From CBFFRJ01 sp051486985 (GTDB lineage Bacteria > Pseudomonadota > Gammaproteobacteria > Enterobacterales > Enterobacteriaceae), in NCBI RefSeq assembly GCF_051486985.1, contig NZ_JAHVDV010000050.1, positions 1-21,187 of the forward strand: 21,187 nucleotides of DNA, in the 5' to 3' direction. Shown here in pieces: positions 1 to 7,308 of the stretch. Position numbers and translations under genes: made by a program. Below the pieces are notes generated by a model. It was not told the origin of the DNA. It ran no database searches and saw nothing but the letters and a program-made list of their open reading frames with translations. Position 1 is the first letter of the stretch, and each line of letters starts with the position of its first letter.

Positions 1-194
1 CCGTTGGAGAGCACAAAGCGGTCGCGGTCGGCCCAGGCCGGGTTGTTCGGGTTGTGGTTCAGGAAATCACGCCACAGGACTTCGGCAATGTCAGCCATAC
101 CCATCGGGGCTCCCGGATGACCGGATTTGGCTTTCTGTACCGCGTCCATGCTCAGCGCACGAATGGCATTGGCAAGCTCTTTACGTGAGGACAT
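1..194 (-). CDS. tktA: Transketolase, N-terminal part (cut by window edge)
   Basis: Transketolase moves two-carbon ketol units between sugar phosphates in the non-oxidative pentose phosphate pathway and needs thiamine diphosphate and a divalent metal. Only the first 64 codons are in the window; the gene continues past base 1. The reverse-strand reading begins MSSRKELANAIRALSMD and contains the GHPGAPMGMADI segment of the cofactor-binding region, then the HNPNNPAWADRDRF stretch, as in E. coli TktA. The ATG at 194-192 has a GGAG Shine-Dalgarno sequence about six bases upstream. It is divergent from loiP, with about 280 bp between the starts, the same arrangement as in E. coli. TktB is the alternative, but the neighbourhood favours TktA. 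Confidence 0.95.
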   Translation of the reverse strand, partial: MSSRKELANAIRALSMDAVQKAKSGHPGAPMGMADIAEVLWRDFLNHNPNNPAWADRDRFVLSN

Positions 195-358
195 TTTGAC
201 TCCAGATCGGACTGTTAAAGGCCATACCCGCAACGACTTGACTACAGCGCGTTTTGGGCTACGCCGGAAAAAAGTGCCAACAATGTAACCCAAGCGGCAA
301 GTCATGTACATGGAGCATCCTTTTGACGATTAAGAAATCTCTGGAAGCTGCCTGCGCG

Positions 359-401
359 TTGCGCAATGGACTCGCCCGCTTATCATTCTATTCTTTATAC
401 T
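359..401 (+). promoter_or_regulatory. Possible loiP promoter
   Basis: TTGCGC (359-364) and TATCAT (381-386) are separated by 16 bp and could serve as weak -35 and -10 boxes, about 90 bp before the loiP start. A second -10-like TATACT lies at 396-401 without a good -35. The rest of the 281-bp tktA-loiP gap shows no gene with a ribosome site. Low confidence. Confidence 0.25.
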
Positions 402-475
402 TATGCATCCGCACCGGTTCGATTGTAACCGGCGTGGTATCAGAATGATGAGTCAACCTGCGTGGAAAATAAGAG

Positions 476-1234
476 ATGAAAATTCGCCCGGCTTTGCTTG
501 CTTTGGCCACCGCTACCCTGCTGGCAGGCTGCCAGAATATGGACTCTAACGGCTTTTTGTCTTCGGGGGCCGAAGCCTTTCAGGCCTACAATCTGAGTGA
601 TGAACAGGTCAAAACCCTGAGTGATGAAGCCTGTAAGCAGATGGACGGTAAAGCCAGTATCGCCCCTGCAAGCAGCCAGTACAGCCAGCGTCTCGCTAAA
701 ATTGCCAACGCATTAGGTGACAACATCAACGGCCAGCCGGTGAACTACAAAGTTTACATGGCGAAAGATGTCAACGCCTTCGCCATGGCCAATGGCTGTA
801 TCCGCGTTTACAGCGGTCTTATGGATATGATGAATGACAACGAAGTCGAAGCGGTCATCGGCCATGAAATGGGCCACGTTGCGCTCGGTCATGTGAAGAA
901 AGGTATGCAGGTGGCGTTAGGCACCAACGCGGTTCGTGCAGCGGCGGCCTCTGCGGGCGGCGTGGTGGGAAGCCTGTCACAATCACAGCTGGGGTCGCTC
1001 GGAGAAAAACTGGTGAATTCGCAGTTCTCGCAGCGTCAGGAGTCCGAAGCGGATGATTACTCCTATGATCTGTTGCGCAAACGCGGTATCAGCCCGCTCG
1101 GCCTGGCAACCAGCTTCGAGAAACTGGCAAAACTGGAAGAGGGACGCCAGAGTTCCATGTTTGACGATCACCCGGCCTCAGCAGCGCGTGCGCAACACGT
1201 TCGCGACAGACTGGCAGCAGACGGGATTAAATAA
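476..1234 (+). CDS. loiP: Outer-membrane M48 metalloprotease LoiP (YggG)
   Basis: This is a zinc metallopeptidase of family M48, anchored as a lipoprotein and acting in the cell envelope. The E. coli homologue has the same length (252 aa) and is reported to be a low-osmolarity-induced protease that works with BepA (YfgC). A short signal peptide ends in the lipobox LLAGC, so Cys19 would be lipidated. The zinc motif HEMGH is at residues 130-134 with Glu131 as catalytic base, and the downstream ESEAD motif (E189) supplies the third ligand. The first ATG is used; its upstream GGA is weak. It is convergent with speA and shares a hairpin terminator with it. Confidence 0.93.
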   Translation: MKIRPALLALATATLLAGCQNMDSNGFLSSGAEAFQAYNLSDEQVKTLSDEACKQMDGKASIAPASSQYSQRLAKIANALGDNINGQPVNYKVYMAKDVNAFAMANGCIRVYSGLMDMMNDNEVEAVIGHEMGHVALGHVKKGMQVALGTNAVRAAAASAGGVVGSLSQSQLGSLGEKLVNSQFSQRQESEADDYSYDLLRKRGISPLGLATSFEKLAKLEEGRQSSMFDDHPASAARAQHVRDRLAADGIK

Positions 1235-1243
1235 CGGAAACAG

Positions 1244-1270
1244 TGCCGGAGGTGTTTTCTGCCTCCGGCA
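1244..1270. terminator. Shared bidirectional hairpin between loiP and speA
   Basis: TGCCGGAGG (1244-1252) pairs perfectly with CCTCCGGCA (1262-1270) around a nine-base loop in the 47-bp gap between two convergent genes. The T run is poor outside the loop, so termination strength is uncertain, but position and symmetry suit a terminator for both strands. Confidence 0.7.
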
Positions 1271-1281
1271 GTATGACTTAA

Positions 1282-3258
1282 TTACTCATCTTCAAGATAC
1301 GTATAACCGTACAGCCCCGCCTCAAACTCTTCGAGGAATTGCTGCTGTAACGCATCGTCCAGATCCGTTTGCTTGACCTGATCGCGGAACTGGGTCAGCA
1401 GGGTTTTCGGATCAAGCTGCACGTATTCCAGCATGTCCGCCACGGTATCTCCCTCATCCGACAACTCCACTTCCACGCTGCCGTCAGGGAAGACAAAGAC
1501 ATCCACCGCTTCGGTATCGCCAAACAGGTTATGCATGTTGCCAAGGATCTCCTGATAAGCCCCTACCATAAAGAAGCCCAGCATCGGTGGATTCTCAGGA
1601 TCGTATTCCGGCATCGGCATGGTGGTAGCGATGCCGTCACCATCGACATAGTGATCGATAGCGCCATCGGAGTCACAGGTGATATCCAGCAGCACGGCAC
1701 GACGTTCCGGGATTTGATTTAACCCTTCCAACGGCAGAACCGGGAACAACTGATCGATGCCCCAGGCGTCCGGCATTGACTGGAACAGCGAGAAGTTGAC
1801 GTACATCTTGTCCGCCATACGTTCCTGCAATTCGTCAATAATAGGCCGATGCGCACGGTTACTCGGATCGAGCTGCTTTTGCACCTCATGACACATATTG
1901 AGGTACAACTGCTCAGCCCACGCACGCTCCTGCAGACTGAAGGCACCGGAAGAGTAGCCGATATGAATATCATGCAGATCCATCTGGCTGTCATGCAGCC
2001 ACTCGCGCAGCGAACGACGCGTGCCCGGCTCGTGCATCTCCTGCCAGGTTTCCCACATGCTTTGCAGCGCGCGTGGCGCATCTTCCGCCGGAGCCGTCGC
2101 CTCGGTATACTCGTTGCGCTCAACCCCGATGATGTTAGAGACCAGAACCGTATGGTGTGCTGTTACCGCACGCCCGGACTCAGTAATCACCGTTGGATGC
2201 GGCAGGCCATTCTCTTCGCAGGCATCGCCAATGGCCCAGATGATATTATTGGCATACTCATTAAGGCCGTAGTTCACCGAACAGTCGGACTGCGAACGCG
2301 TCCCTTCATAGTCCACGCCCAGACCACCGCCGACGTCGAAGCATTGAATATTCACGCCAAGCTTATGTAACTCAACGTAAAAACGTGCCGACTCACGCAC
2401 GCCGGTGGCAATGTCACGGATGTTGGCCATCTGCGAGCCAAGATGGAAATGCAGCAGCTGGATACTGTCCAGGCGACCACGTTCACGCAGAATTTCCACC
2501 AGTTGCAGCACCTGGTTTGCTGCCAGGCCGAATTTAGACTTCTCACCGCCGGAGGACTGCCATTTACCGGAGCCCTGTGAGGCCAGACGCGCACGCACGC
2601 CAAGACGCGGGATCACGTTCAGGCGCTCAGCTTCATCCAGCACGATGGCGATTTCAGACATTTTCTCGATGACAAGATAGACCTTGTGACCCATCTTCTC
2701 GCCAATCAGCGCCAGACGGATGTATTCACGGTCTTTATAGCCGTTACAGACAATGACGGAGCGGGTCATGCCAGCATGGGCCAGTACCGCCATCAGTTCC
2801 GCTTTTGAGCCCGCCTCCAGTCCCAGAGGTTCCCCAGAGTGAATCAGAGATTCAATCACCCGGCGATGCTGGTTCACCTTAATGGGGTAGACCAGGAAAT
2901 AATCGCCATTGTAGCCATAAGACTCACGTGCACGTTTGAACGCAGCATTAATAGAGCGCAGGCGATGTTGCAGAATCTGTGGGAAGCAGAACAATGCAGG
3001 CAGGCGTTGGCCCTGCGCTTCACGTGCTTTCACCAATTGCGCAAGATCGACACGTGCCTCCGGGACGTCAGGATCGGGACATACGCTGATATGGCCCAGT
3101 TCGTTGACGTCATAATAGTTATTGCCCCACCAGGCAATGTTGTAAGTACGTAGCATCTTGCTGGCTTCCTGGGAGCTCATCGCAACCTCCTGCATGGAAC
3201 GTAGTACACCGTGCTCGCCTGCTGACGAAGGCGAAAATGAAGACAGGTCGTCAGACAT
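1282..3258 (-). CDS. speA: Biosynthetic arginine decarboxylase
   Basis: SpeA removes CO2 from arginine to give agmatine, the first step of the arginine route to putrescine and spermidine. It is a PLP enzyme of the alanine-racemase-fold (class IV) decarboxylases. Seen here: the PLP lysine K127 in PIKVNQHR, the barrel motif HFHLGSQ (270-276), the phosphate-binding GGG at 310-312, and the active-site cysteine in TCDSDG (C528). The open frame extends 12 codons further upstream, but the start at 3258 matches the E. coli N-terminus (MSDD), gives the family length of 658 aa, and has GAGG about seven bases upstream. yqgB overlaps its first 8 bases. Nothing is missing, so the enzyme should be active. 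Confidence 0.97.
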   Translation of the reverse strand: MSDDLSSFSPSSAGEHGVLRSMQEVAMSSQEASKMLRTYNIAWWGNNYYDVNELGHISVCPDPDVPEARVDLAQLVKAREAQGQRLPALFCFPQILQHRLRSINAAFKRARESYGYNGDYFLVYPIKVNQHRRVIESLIHSGEPLGLEAGSKAELMAVLAHAGMTRSVIVCNGYKDREYIRLALIGEKMGHKVYLVIEKMSEIAIVLDEAERLNVIPRLGVRARLASQGSGKWQSSGGEKSKFGLAANQVLQLVEILRERGRLDSIQLLHFHLGSQMANIRDIATGVRESARFYVELHKLGVNIQCFDVGGGLGVDYEGTRSQSDCSVNYGLNEYANNIIWAIGDACEENGLPHPTVITESGRAVTAHHTVLVSNIIGVERNEYTEATAPAEDAPRALQSMWETWQEMHEPGTRRSLREWLHDSQMDLHDIHIGYSSGAFSLQERAWAEQLYLNMCHEVQKQLDPSNRAHRPIIDELQERMADKMYVNFSLFQSMPDAWGIDQLFPVLPLEGLNQIPERRAVLLDITCDSDGAIDHYVDGDGIATTMPMPEYDPENPPMLGFFMVGAYQEILGNMHNLFGDTEAVDVFVFPDGSVEVELSDEGDTVADMLEYVQLDPKTLLTQFRDQVKQTDLDDALQQQFLEEFEAGLYGYTYLEDE

Positions 3259-3394
3259 CGCGAACCTCAAAAGTTTTAAGTGTAAGACAGTCAACTACTA
3301 TCGCAGCGTAACAATGCGATAACAACCCATAAGCAGTCTGATTTTCCAGCACAAAATGCTGGGACGCAGACTGTGCGACCGGTTTCTTGTTCAT
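3251..3394 (-). CDS. yqgB: Small protein YqgB, overlapping the speA start
   Basis: A 47-codon frame directly upstream of speA on the same strand begins MNKKPVAQSASQHF and contains the stretches LENQTAYGLLSH and AAIVVDCLTL. These resemble the E. coli small protein YqgB as I remember it (MKKKPVAQ..., AYGLLSQ..., AAIVVNCFTLN), which sits in the same place. An upstream in-frame ATG at 3400 is possible; the ATG at 3394 aligns with E. coli. The frame runs 8 bases into speA and stops at the TGA at 3253-3251, so the two may be translationally coupled. The C-terminus (KTFEVRDV) is longer than the E. coli form I recall. Function is not established from sequence. No strong ribosome site is visible. Confidence 0.75.
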   Translation of the reverse strand: MNKKPVAQSASQHFVLENQTAYGLLSHCYAAIVVDCLTLKTFEVRDV

Positions 3395-3631
3395 ATTCAT
3401 TGTAAAACACGTGACCGAACTTACGTATGACGGTTCGGCGAAACCACGAGAAAACTCCTGTGTGATCAGGAGAGCCCTTGTTCAGTCGTCACCGCGCCAT
3501 GCCGGCCCGGGAGTCCTGAGAAGCGCCGAAATGGGTATAACATCGGCAGGTTTGCAGACTGGATTTGCGGATTGCGGGAAAAGTATGTGCGTCAGAACGA
3601 CGCAGCAGATTCTGCAGAAAACGACGGTTCA

Positions 3632-3835
3632 TTATCTCGTATCACCTCCACGCAAATCAGGATGATTCGCGACAAGCCAAAGCCATAAATTGCTTAACCC
3701 GGCTGGAAGTGGCAACACGGTAACCCGTGCGCTTTTTAGATAAGCCGCGCGCGGCGTTTTATACCGACTACAGGCTAAAAATGCAAAATAAAAAATTACG
3801 TTTGCGGCACGGGCAGGAAAAATTTCTGTAACCAT
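3632..3835 (-). CDS. Doubtful small ORF in the position of yqgD
   Basis: From the ATG at 3835 this frame encodes 67 residues with a hydrophobic patch (VIFYFAFLACSRY) and a second near the end (LSNLWLWLVA). Strand and position, just before metK and opposite to it, fit yqgD of E. coli, which I recall as a short hypothetical membrane protein. I cannot align the sequences from memory. There is no Shine-Dalgarno sequence, and the frame lies in a regulatory intergenic region, so it may be noncoding. Confidence 0.2.
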   Translation of the reverse strand: MVTEIFPARAANVIFYFAFLACSRYKTPRAAYLKSARVTVLPLPAGLSNLWLWLVANHPDLRGGDTR

Positions 3836-3892
3836 ATCAGTCAGTCGGTGTGGCGCATCAAAAAACGCTGGCAATGGGGTTAAGAATTAACC

Positions 3893-3930
3893 TAGAATAG
3901 CCATCCAGATGTTAATCCATCTAAACTGAT
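3893..3930 (+). promoter_or_regulatory. metK promoter region with tandem met boxes (MetJ operator)
   Basis: A -10-like TAGAAT at 3893-3898 is followed at once by contiguous 8-bp units: AGCCATCC (3899), AGATGTTA (3907), ATCCATCT (3915) and AAACTGAT (3923). They match the met-box consensus AGACGTCT at 5, 5, 5 and 4 of 8 positions. MetJ binds tandem met boxes with S-adenosylmethionine as co-repressor, and metK in E. coli is a known MetJ target. The position over the likely transcription start suits repression by the enzyme's own product. No convincing -35 is seen. Confidence 0.6.
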
Positions 3931-4038
3931 TAACACTTAGACAGCCTGTGCCTTTACCTGCACGCCTTAGCTGCGCTACGCAAAGGCAACCCGGCACGCT
4001 GTCCAGGCCAACCGAATTATTCCAGGTGAAAACAGAAC

Positions 4039-5193
4039 ATGGCAAAACACCTTTTTACGTCTGAGTCCGTTTCAGAAGGGCATCCTGACAAAATTGCTGA
4101 CCAAATTTCCGACGCCGTGCTGGACGCGATCCTTGAACAGGATCCGAAAGCGCGCGTTGCCTGTGAAACCTATGTGAAAACCGGCATGGTGCTGGTCGGT
4201 GGCGAAATTACCACCAGCGCATGGGTGGATATCGAAGAGATCACCCGTAAAACCGTCCGCGAGATTGGCTATGTGCATTCTGACATGGGCTTTGACGCTA
4301 ACTCTTGCGCCGTACTAAGCGCCATTGGTAAACAGTCTCCTGACATCAACCAGGGTGTTGACCGCGCCGATCCGCTGGAACAGGGTGCGGGCGACCAGGG
4401 CCTGATGTTTGGTTATGCCACCAATGAAACTGACGTTCTGATGCCAGCGCCCGTTACCTACGCACACCGTCTGGTTGAGCGTCAGGCACAGGTGCGTAAA
4501 AATGGCACGCTGCCGTGGCTGCGCCCGGATGCGAAAAGCCAGGTCACTTTCCAGTATGACGATGGCAAAATCGTTGGTATCGACGCGGTAGTGCTCTCTA
4601 CTCAGCACGCTGAAGATATCGACCAGAAATCGCTGCAGGAAGCGGTGATGGAAGAGATCATCAAGCCGGTTCTGCCGACCGAATGGCTGAATACCTCTAC
4701 CAAATTCTTTATCAACCCGACGGGCCGTTTTGTTATCGGTGGCCCGATGGGCGACTGCGGTCTGACCGGTCGTAAAATCATCGTTGATACCTACGGCGGC
4801 ATGGCGCGTCACGGTGGCGGCGCTTTCTCCGGTAAAGATCCCTCAAAAGTGGACCGTTCTGCGGCGTACGCGGCGCGTTACGTAGCGAAAAACATCGTGG
4901 CGGCGGGTCTTGCGGATCGTTGTGAGATTCAGGTTTCCTATGCGATTGGTGTCGCTGAACCGACCTCCATCATGGTGGAAACATTTGGCACAGAAAAAGT
5001 CCCTGCAGACCAGCTGACTCTGCTGGTGCGCGAGTTTTTCGACCTGCGCCCGTATGGCCTGATTCAGATGCTGGATCTGCTGCATCCTATCTACAAAGAA
5101 ACCGCAGCCTACGGTCACTTTGGTCGCGAACATTTCCCCTGGGAAAAAACCGACAAAGCGGCACAACTGCGCGAAGCGTCGGGCCTGAAATAA
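4039..5193 (+). CDS. metK: S-adenosylmethionine synthetase
   Basis: MetK joins methionine and ATP to make S-adenosylmethionine, releasing phosphate and pyrophosphate; it works as a cytosolic tetramer. The protein is 384 aa, the E. coli length. Motifs seen: ESVSEGHPDK near residues 9-18 (ATP and metal contacts), GAGDQGLMFGYA (the signature around the methionine site), and GGGAFSGKDPSKVDRSAAY (phosphate-binding signature). The ATG is preceded by AGGTGA about ten bases upstream. The gene is monocistronic: met boxes precede it and a rho-independent terminator follows it. All signature residues are intact, as expected of an essential gene. Confidence 0.98.
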   Translation: MAKHLFTSESVSEGHPDKIADQISDAVLDAILEQDPKARVACETYVKTGMVLVGGEITTSAWVDIEEITRKTVREIGYVHSDMGFDANSCAVLSAIGKQSPDINQGVDRADPLEQGAGDQGLMFGYATNETDVLMPAPVTYAHRLVERQAQVRKNGTLPWLRPDAKSQVTFQYDDGKIVGIDAVVLSTQHAEDIDQKSLQEAVMEEIIKPVLPTEWLNTSTKFFINPTGRFVIGGPMGDCGLTGRKIIVDTYGGMARHGGGAFSGKDPSKVDRSAAYAARYVAKNIVAAGLADRCEIQVSYAIGVAEPTSIMVETFGTEKVPADQLTLLVREFFDLRPYGLIQMLDLLHPIYKETAAYGHFGREHFPWEKTDKAAQLREASGLK

Positions 5194-5212
5194 TCCTCTG
5201 CCCCTGCCGCGA

Positions 5213-5244
5213 GAAAAGCCAGACCTGTGCTGGCTTTTTCTTTT
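5213..5244 (+). terminator. Rho-independent terminator of metK
   Basis: GAAAAGCCAG (5213-5222) pairs with CTGGCTTTTT (from 5230) around a seven-base loop, followed by TTTTTCTTTT. It starts 20 bp after the metK stop and has the classical stem plus U-tract form. Confidence 0.88.
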
Positions 5245-5314
5245 AATGCCAGCAAAAAATTCCCTCACGCTTCCTGACGCTGACTATAATTGTTATGGAT
5301 TATCAGCAGCTTAT

Positions 5315-5328
5315 TGAAACCGATTACA
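5315..5328 (+). promoter_or_regulatory. Distal GalR/GalS-type operator
   Basis: TGAAACCGATTACA matches TGTAANCGNTTACA with one change (third base). It lies about 120 bp upstream of the candidate -10 and 172 bp (centre to centre) from the proximal operator, so a repression loop is conceivable. Confidence 0.6.
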
Positions 5329-5486
5329 TCACGTCTGACGCGGCGTTCAGAGCAGAATCCTTAGCTCTACCCGCTTGTTACAGCGCCGATCGGTTTAGTC
5401 TGAAACTGCCCCCGCCGGTCCATCATATTCTCCGCTTATATCTATAATATCTTTCAGTTTTATTCAGGGATGTTAATGACCATGCA

Positions 5487-5500
5487 TGTAACCGATTACA
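5487..5500 (+). promoter_or_regulatory. Proximal GalR/GalS-type operator
   Basis: TGTAACCGATTACA fits the gal operator pattern TGTAANCGNTTACA at every fixed position. It lies 39 bp downstream of the candidate -10 TATAAT and 82 bp before the galP start, which suits galactose-relieved repression of galP. Confidence 0.75.
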
Positions 5501-5582
5501 CTACCGGATCCTGCAGCAGAACACTCCCCCTTTAAACTGACGTCATTATTAATAAAAACGCATAAAACAGATGGAGGGCATC

Positions 5583-6977
5583 ATGCCTGACAATAAAAAA
5601 CAGGGGCGTTCAAATAAGGCGATGACCTTTTTTGTCTGCTTCCTGGCAGCCCTGGCAGGGTTACTCTTTGGCCTGGATATTGGTGTCATCGCGGGCGCAC
5701 TGCCCTTTATCGCAGATGATTTTAAAATTGACTCTCACACGCAGGAGTGGGTGGTCAGCTCAATGATGTTCGGGGCTGCCGTCGGTGCGGTGGGAAGCGG
5801 CTGGCTTTCCTGGCGTCTTGGGCGCAAGAAAAGCCTGATGATCGGTGCCGTCCTCTTCGTTATCGGCTCACTCTGTTCTGCCGCAGCGCCAAACGTGGAA
5901 ATTCTGATTATTTCCCGTGTGATCCTTGGCCTGGCGGTGGGTGTCGCCTCTTATACCGCCCCGCTCTACCTGTCAGAGATTGCGCCGGAAAAAATCCGTG
6001 GCAGCATGATTTCTATGTATCAGCTGATGATAACCATCGGTATTCTCGGCGCCTACCTCTCCGATACCGCATTTAGCTACAGCGGCGCGTGGCGCTGGAT
6101 GCTTGGCGTCATCATCATTCCGGCGGTGCTGTTGCTGATTGGCGTCTTTTTCCTGCCGGACAGCCCGCGCTGGTTTGCCGCCAAGCGTCGCTTCCACGAT
6201 GCGGAACGCGTATTGATGCGCTTACGTGATACCAGTGCAGAAGCGAAAAACGAGCTTGAAGAGATCCGTGAAAGCTTGCAGGTGAAACAGTCTGGCTGGT
6301 CACTCTTTAAGGATAACGCTAACTTCCGCCGCGCGGTTTACCTCGGCATCCTGCTACAGGTCATGCAGCAGTTTACCGGGATGAACGTCATCATGTATTA
6401 CGCGCCGAAAATCTTTGAGCTTGCCGGTTACAGCAACACCACCGAGCAGATGTGGGGAACCGTGATTGTCGGTCTGGCGAACGTACTGGCCACCTTTATC
6501 GCTATCGGTCTGGTGGACCGCTGGGGACGTAAGCCGACGCTGGTGCTGGGCTTTTTGGTGATGGCCGCAGGAATGGGGATTTTGGGTACGATGCTGCATC
6601 TGGGCATCCACTCTCCAGCCGCGCAGTACTTCGCGGTGGCGATGCTGCTGATGTTTATCGTCGGTTTTGCCATGAGTGCCGGTCCGCTTATCTGGGTGCT
6701 TTGCTCGGAAATCCAGCCGCTGAAAGGGCGTGATTTTGGTATCACCTGCTCGACGGCCACCAACTGGATAGCCAATATGATCGTGGGGGCAACCTTCCTG
6801 ACCATGCTGGACACCTTCGGTAACGCCAATACCTTCTGGATCTACGCGGCGCTCAACGCACTGTTTATTGTGCTGACCCTGTGGCTGGTGCCAGAAACTA
6901 AACACGTCTCGCTGGAGCACATTGAACGTAACCTGATGAAAGGTCGTCCACTGCGCGAAATCGGCTCACAACGTTAA
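5583..6977 (+). CDS. galP: Galactose:proton symporter
   Basis: GalP imports galactose and glucose with protons across the inner membrane; it belongs to the sugar porter branch of the major facilitator superfamily. The 464-aa protein has twelve predicted membrane segments. Family marks seen: WLSWRLGRKKS in the loop after segment 2, PDSPRW at the end of the first half, QVMQQFTGMNVIMYYAP in segment 7, VDRWGRKP in the second half, and PETKHVSLEHIE at the end of segment 12. The start at 5583 (MPDNKKQ) matches E. coli GalP and has GGAGG five bases upstream; a start 12 bases earlier is less likely because it would include that ribosome site. A 10-bp hairpin follows the stop. It marks the end of the conserved core block here. 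Confidence 0.97.
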   Translation: MPDNKKQGRSNKAMTFFVCFLAALAGLLFGLDIGVIAGALPFIADDFKIDSHTQEWVVSSMMFGAAVGAVGSGWLSWRLGRKKSLMIGAVLFVIGSLCSAAAPNVEILIISRVILGLAVGVASYTAPLYLSEIAPEKIRGSMISMYQLMITIGILGAYLSDTAFSYSGAWRWMLGVIIIPAVLLLIGVFFLPDSPRWFAAKRRFHDAERVLMRLRDTSAEAKNELEEIRESLQVKQSGWSLFKDNANFRRAVYLGILLQVMQQFTGMNVIMYYAPKIFELAGYSNTTEQMWGTVIVGLANVLATFIAIGLVDRWGRKPTLVLGFLVMAAGMGILGTMLHLGIHSPAAQYFAVAMLLMFIVGFAMSAGPLIWVLCSEIQPLKGRDFGITCSTATNWIANMIVGATFLTMLDTFGNANTFWIYAALNALFIVLTLWLVPETKHVSLEHIERNLMKGRPLREIGSQR

Positions 6978-6984
6978 GACCACT

Positions 6985-7012
6985 GCGCTCAGCCTCCAAA
7001 GGGGCTGAGCGC
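6985..7012 (+). terminator. Hairpin terminator after galP
   Basis: GCGCTCAGCC (6985-6994) pairs perfectly with GGCTGAGCGC (7003-7012) across an eight-base loop, eight bases after the galP stop. The following sequence is C/T-rich (CTCTTGCATCCCCTCTCTTC) without a clean T run, so it may work weakly or with Rho. Confidence 0.75.
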
Positions 7013-7156
7013 CTCTTGCATCCCCTCTCTTCCCTGACCGCCTTCACCATCCTGCCTTTAGTCAGCGCGCTGGTTTCCCGATGTATGGCCTGGAATAAGG
7101 GGCTTGTCACACTCCGGCTAATAAAAAATTAACCTATACCTTTTTATTATTTTCAT

Positions 7157-7186
7157 TTGAAACATGATAATGATAATTATTATGTT
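7157..7186 (+). promoter_or_regulatory. Fur box inside a sigma-70-like promoter for the response regulator
   Basis: GATAATGATAATTATTATG at 7166-7184 matches the 19-bp Fur consensus GATAATGATAATCATTATC at 17 positions. It lies in the spacer of a plausible promoter: TTGAAA (7157-7162), 18 bp, then TATGTT (7181-7186). Fur bound with iron would block this promoter, so the downstream regulator should be expressed when iron is scarce. The site is 120-150 bp before the start codon. Confidence 0.75.
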
Positions 7187-7225
7187 AACATCCAGTTATT
7201 GTTTAGTGAAAATGTATGTATGCCC

Positions 7226-7300
7226 ATGTTTTTTAAAGGAACAACTACGCTTTATCTCTGGAGCACCCTTTCGCTGGCTGGCATACACCCTGATGATTAG
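7226..7300 (+). CDS. Possible 24-residue leader ORF before the response regulator
   Basis: The frame from the ATG at 7226 reads MFFKGTTTLYLWSTLSLAGI then HPDD and stops at the TAG at 7298-7300. That stop overlaps the AGGA ribosome site of the next gene, nine bases before its ATG, an arrangement that could couple translation. There is no Shine-Dalgarno sequence before the 7226 ATG, so it may be a chance frame. Confidence 0.2.
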   Translation: MFFKGTTTLYLWSTLSLAGIHPDD

Positions 7301-7308
7301 GAACCCTC

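Larger units (their letters stand above)
3401..4038. other. yqgB-metK intergenic region (638 bp)
   Basis: This divergent region must hold the leftward promoter for yqgB-speA and the rightward promoter for metK. Visible structure: an inverted repeat CCGAAC (3415-3420) / GTTCGG (3433-3438) and a hairpin CTCCTG (3455-3460) / CAGGAG (3467-3472), both in the probable speA leader; a 12-bp palindrome GCCGCGCGCGGC at 3744-3755; met boxes at 3899-3930; and a metK-leader inverted repeat GCCTTT (3950-3955) / AAAGGC (3982-3987). E. coli annotates yqgC and yqgD in this interval. Open frames exist on both strands (3387-3665 plus, from TTG; 3632-3874 minus, from TTG), but I cannot confirm that either is coding. 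Confidence 0.6.
5245..5582 (+). promoter_or_regulatory. galP control region with -10 box and two gal operators
   Basis: This gap contains a consensus TATAAT at 5443-5448, which could be the galP -10 (no good -35; galP in E. coli is activator-dependent), and a second TATAAT at 5285-5290. Two near-palindromic sites fit the GalR/GalS operator pattern TGTAANCGNTTACA and are listed separately. I could not find a convincing CRP site. No gene is seen in the gap. Confidence 0.6.
6978..7308. other. Junction region between galP and the response regulator gene (331 bp)
   Basis: The interval starts with the galP hairpin, continues with ordinary-composition sequence to about 7110, and then turns strongly AT-rich (about 7115-7205). 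The AT-rich part contains a promoter and Fur box. A 24-codon frame at 7226-7300 lies in the leader. In E. coli sprT follows galP, so this is the left junction of the accessory block. No direct repeat, tRNA or integrase gene is visible here. Confidence 0.6.

Noticed and set aside
254..448. 64-codon forward frame between tktA and loiP
   Set aside because: No ribosome site or recognisable motif; it covers the probable promoter region.
3387..3665. Forward frame of 92 codons upstream of metK, in the region where E. coli annotates yqgC
   Set aside because: It starts with TTG without a ribosome site, overlaps the yqgB start and speA leader hairpins, and I cannot verify similarity to YqgC.
6354..6920. 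Reverse-strand frame of 188 codons inside galP
   Set aside because: Shadow of a well-conserved transporter gene; His/Gln-rich nonsense composition.
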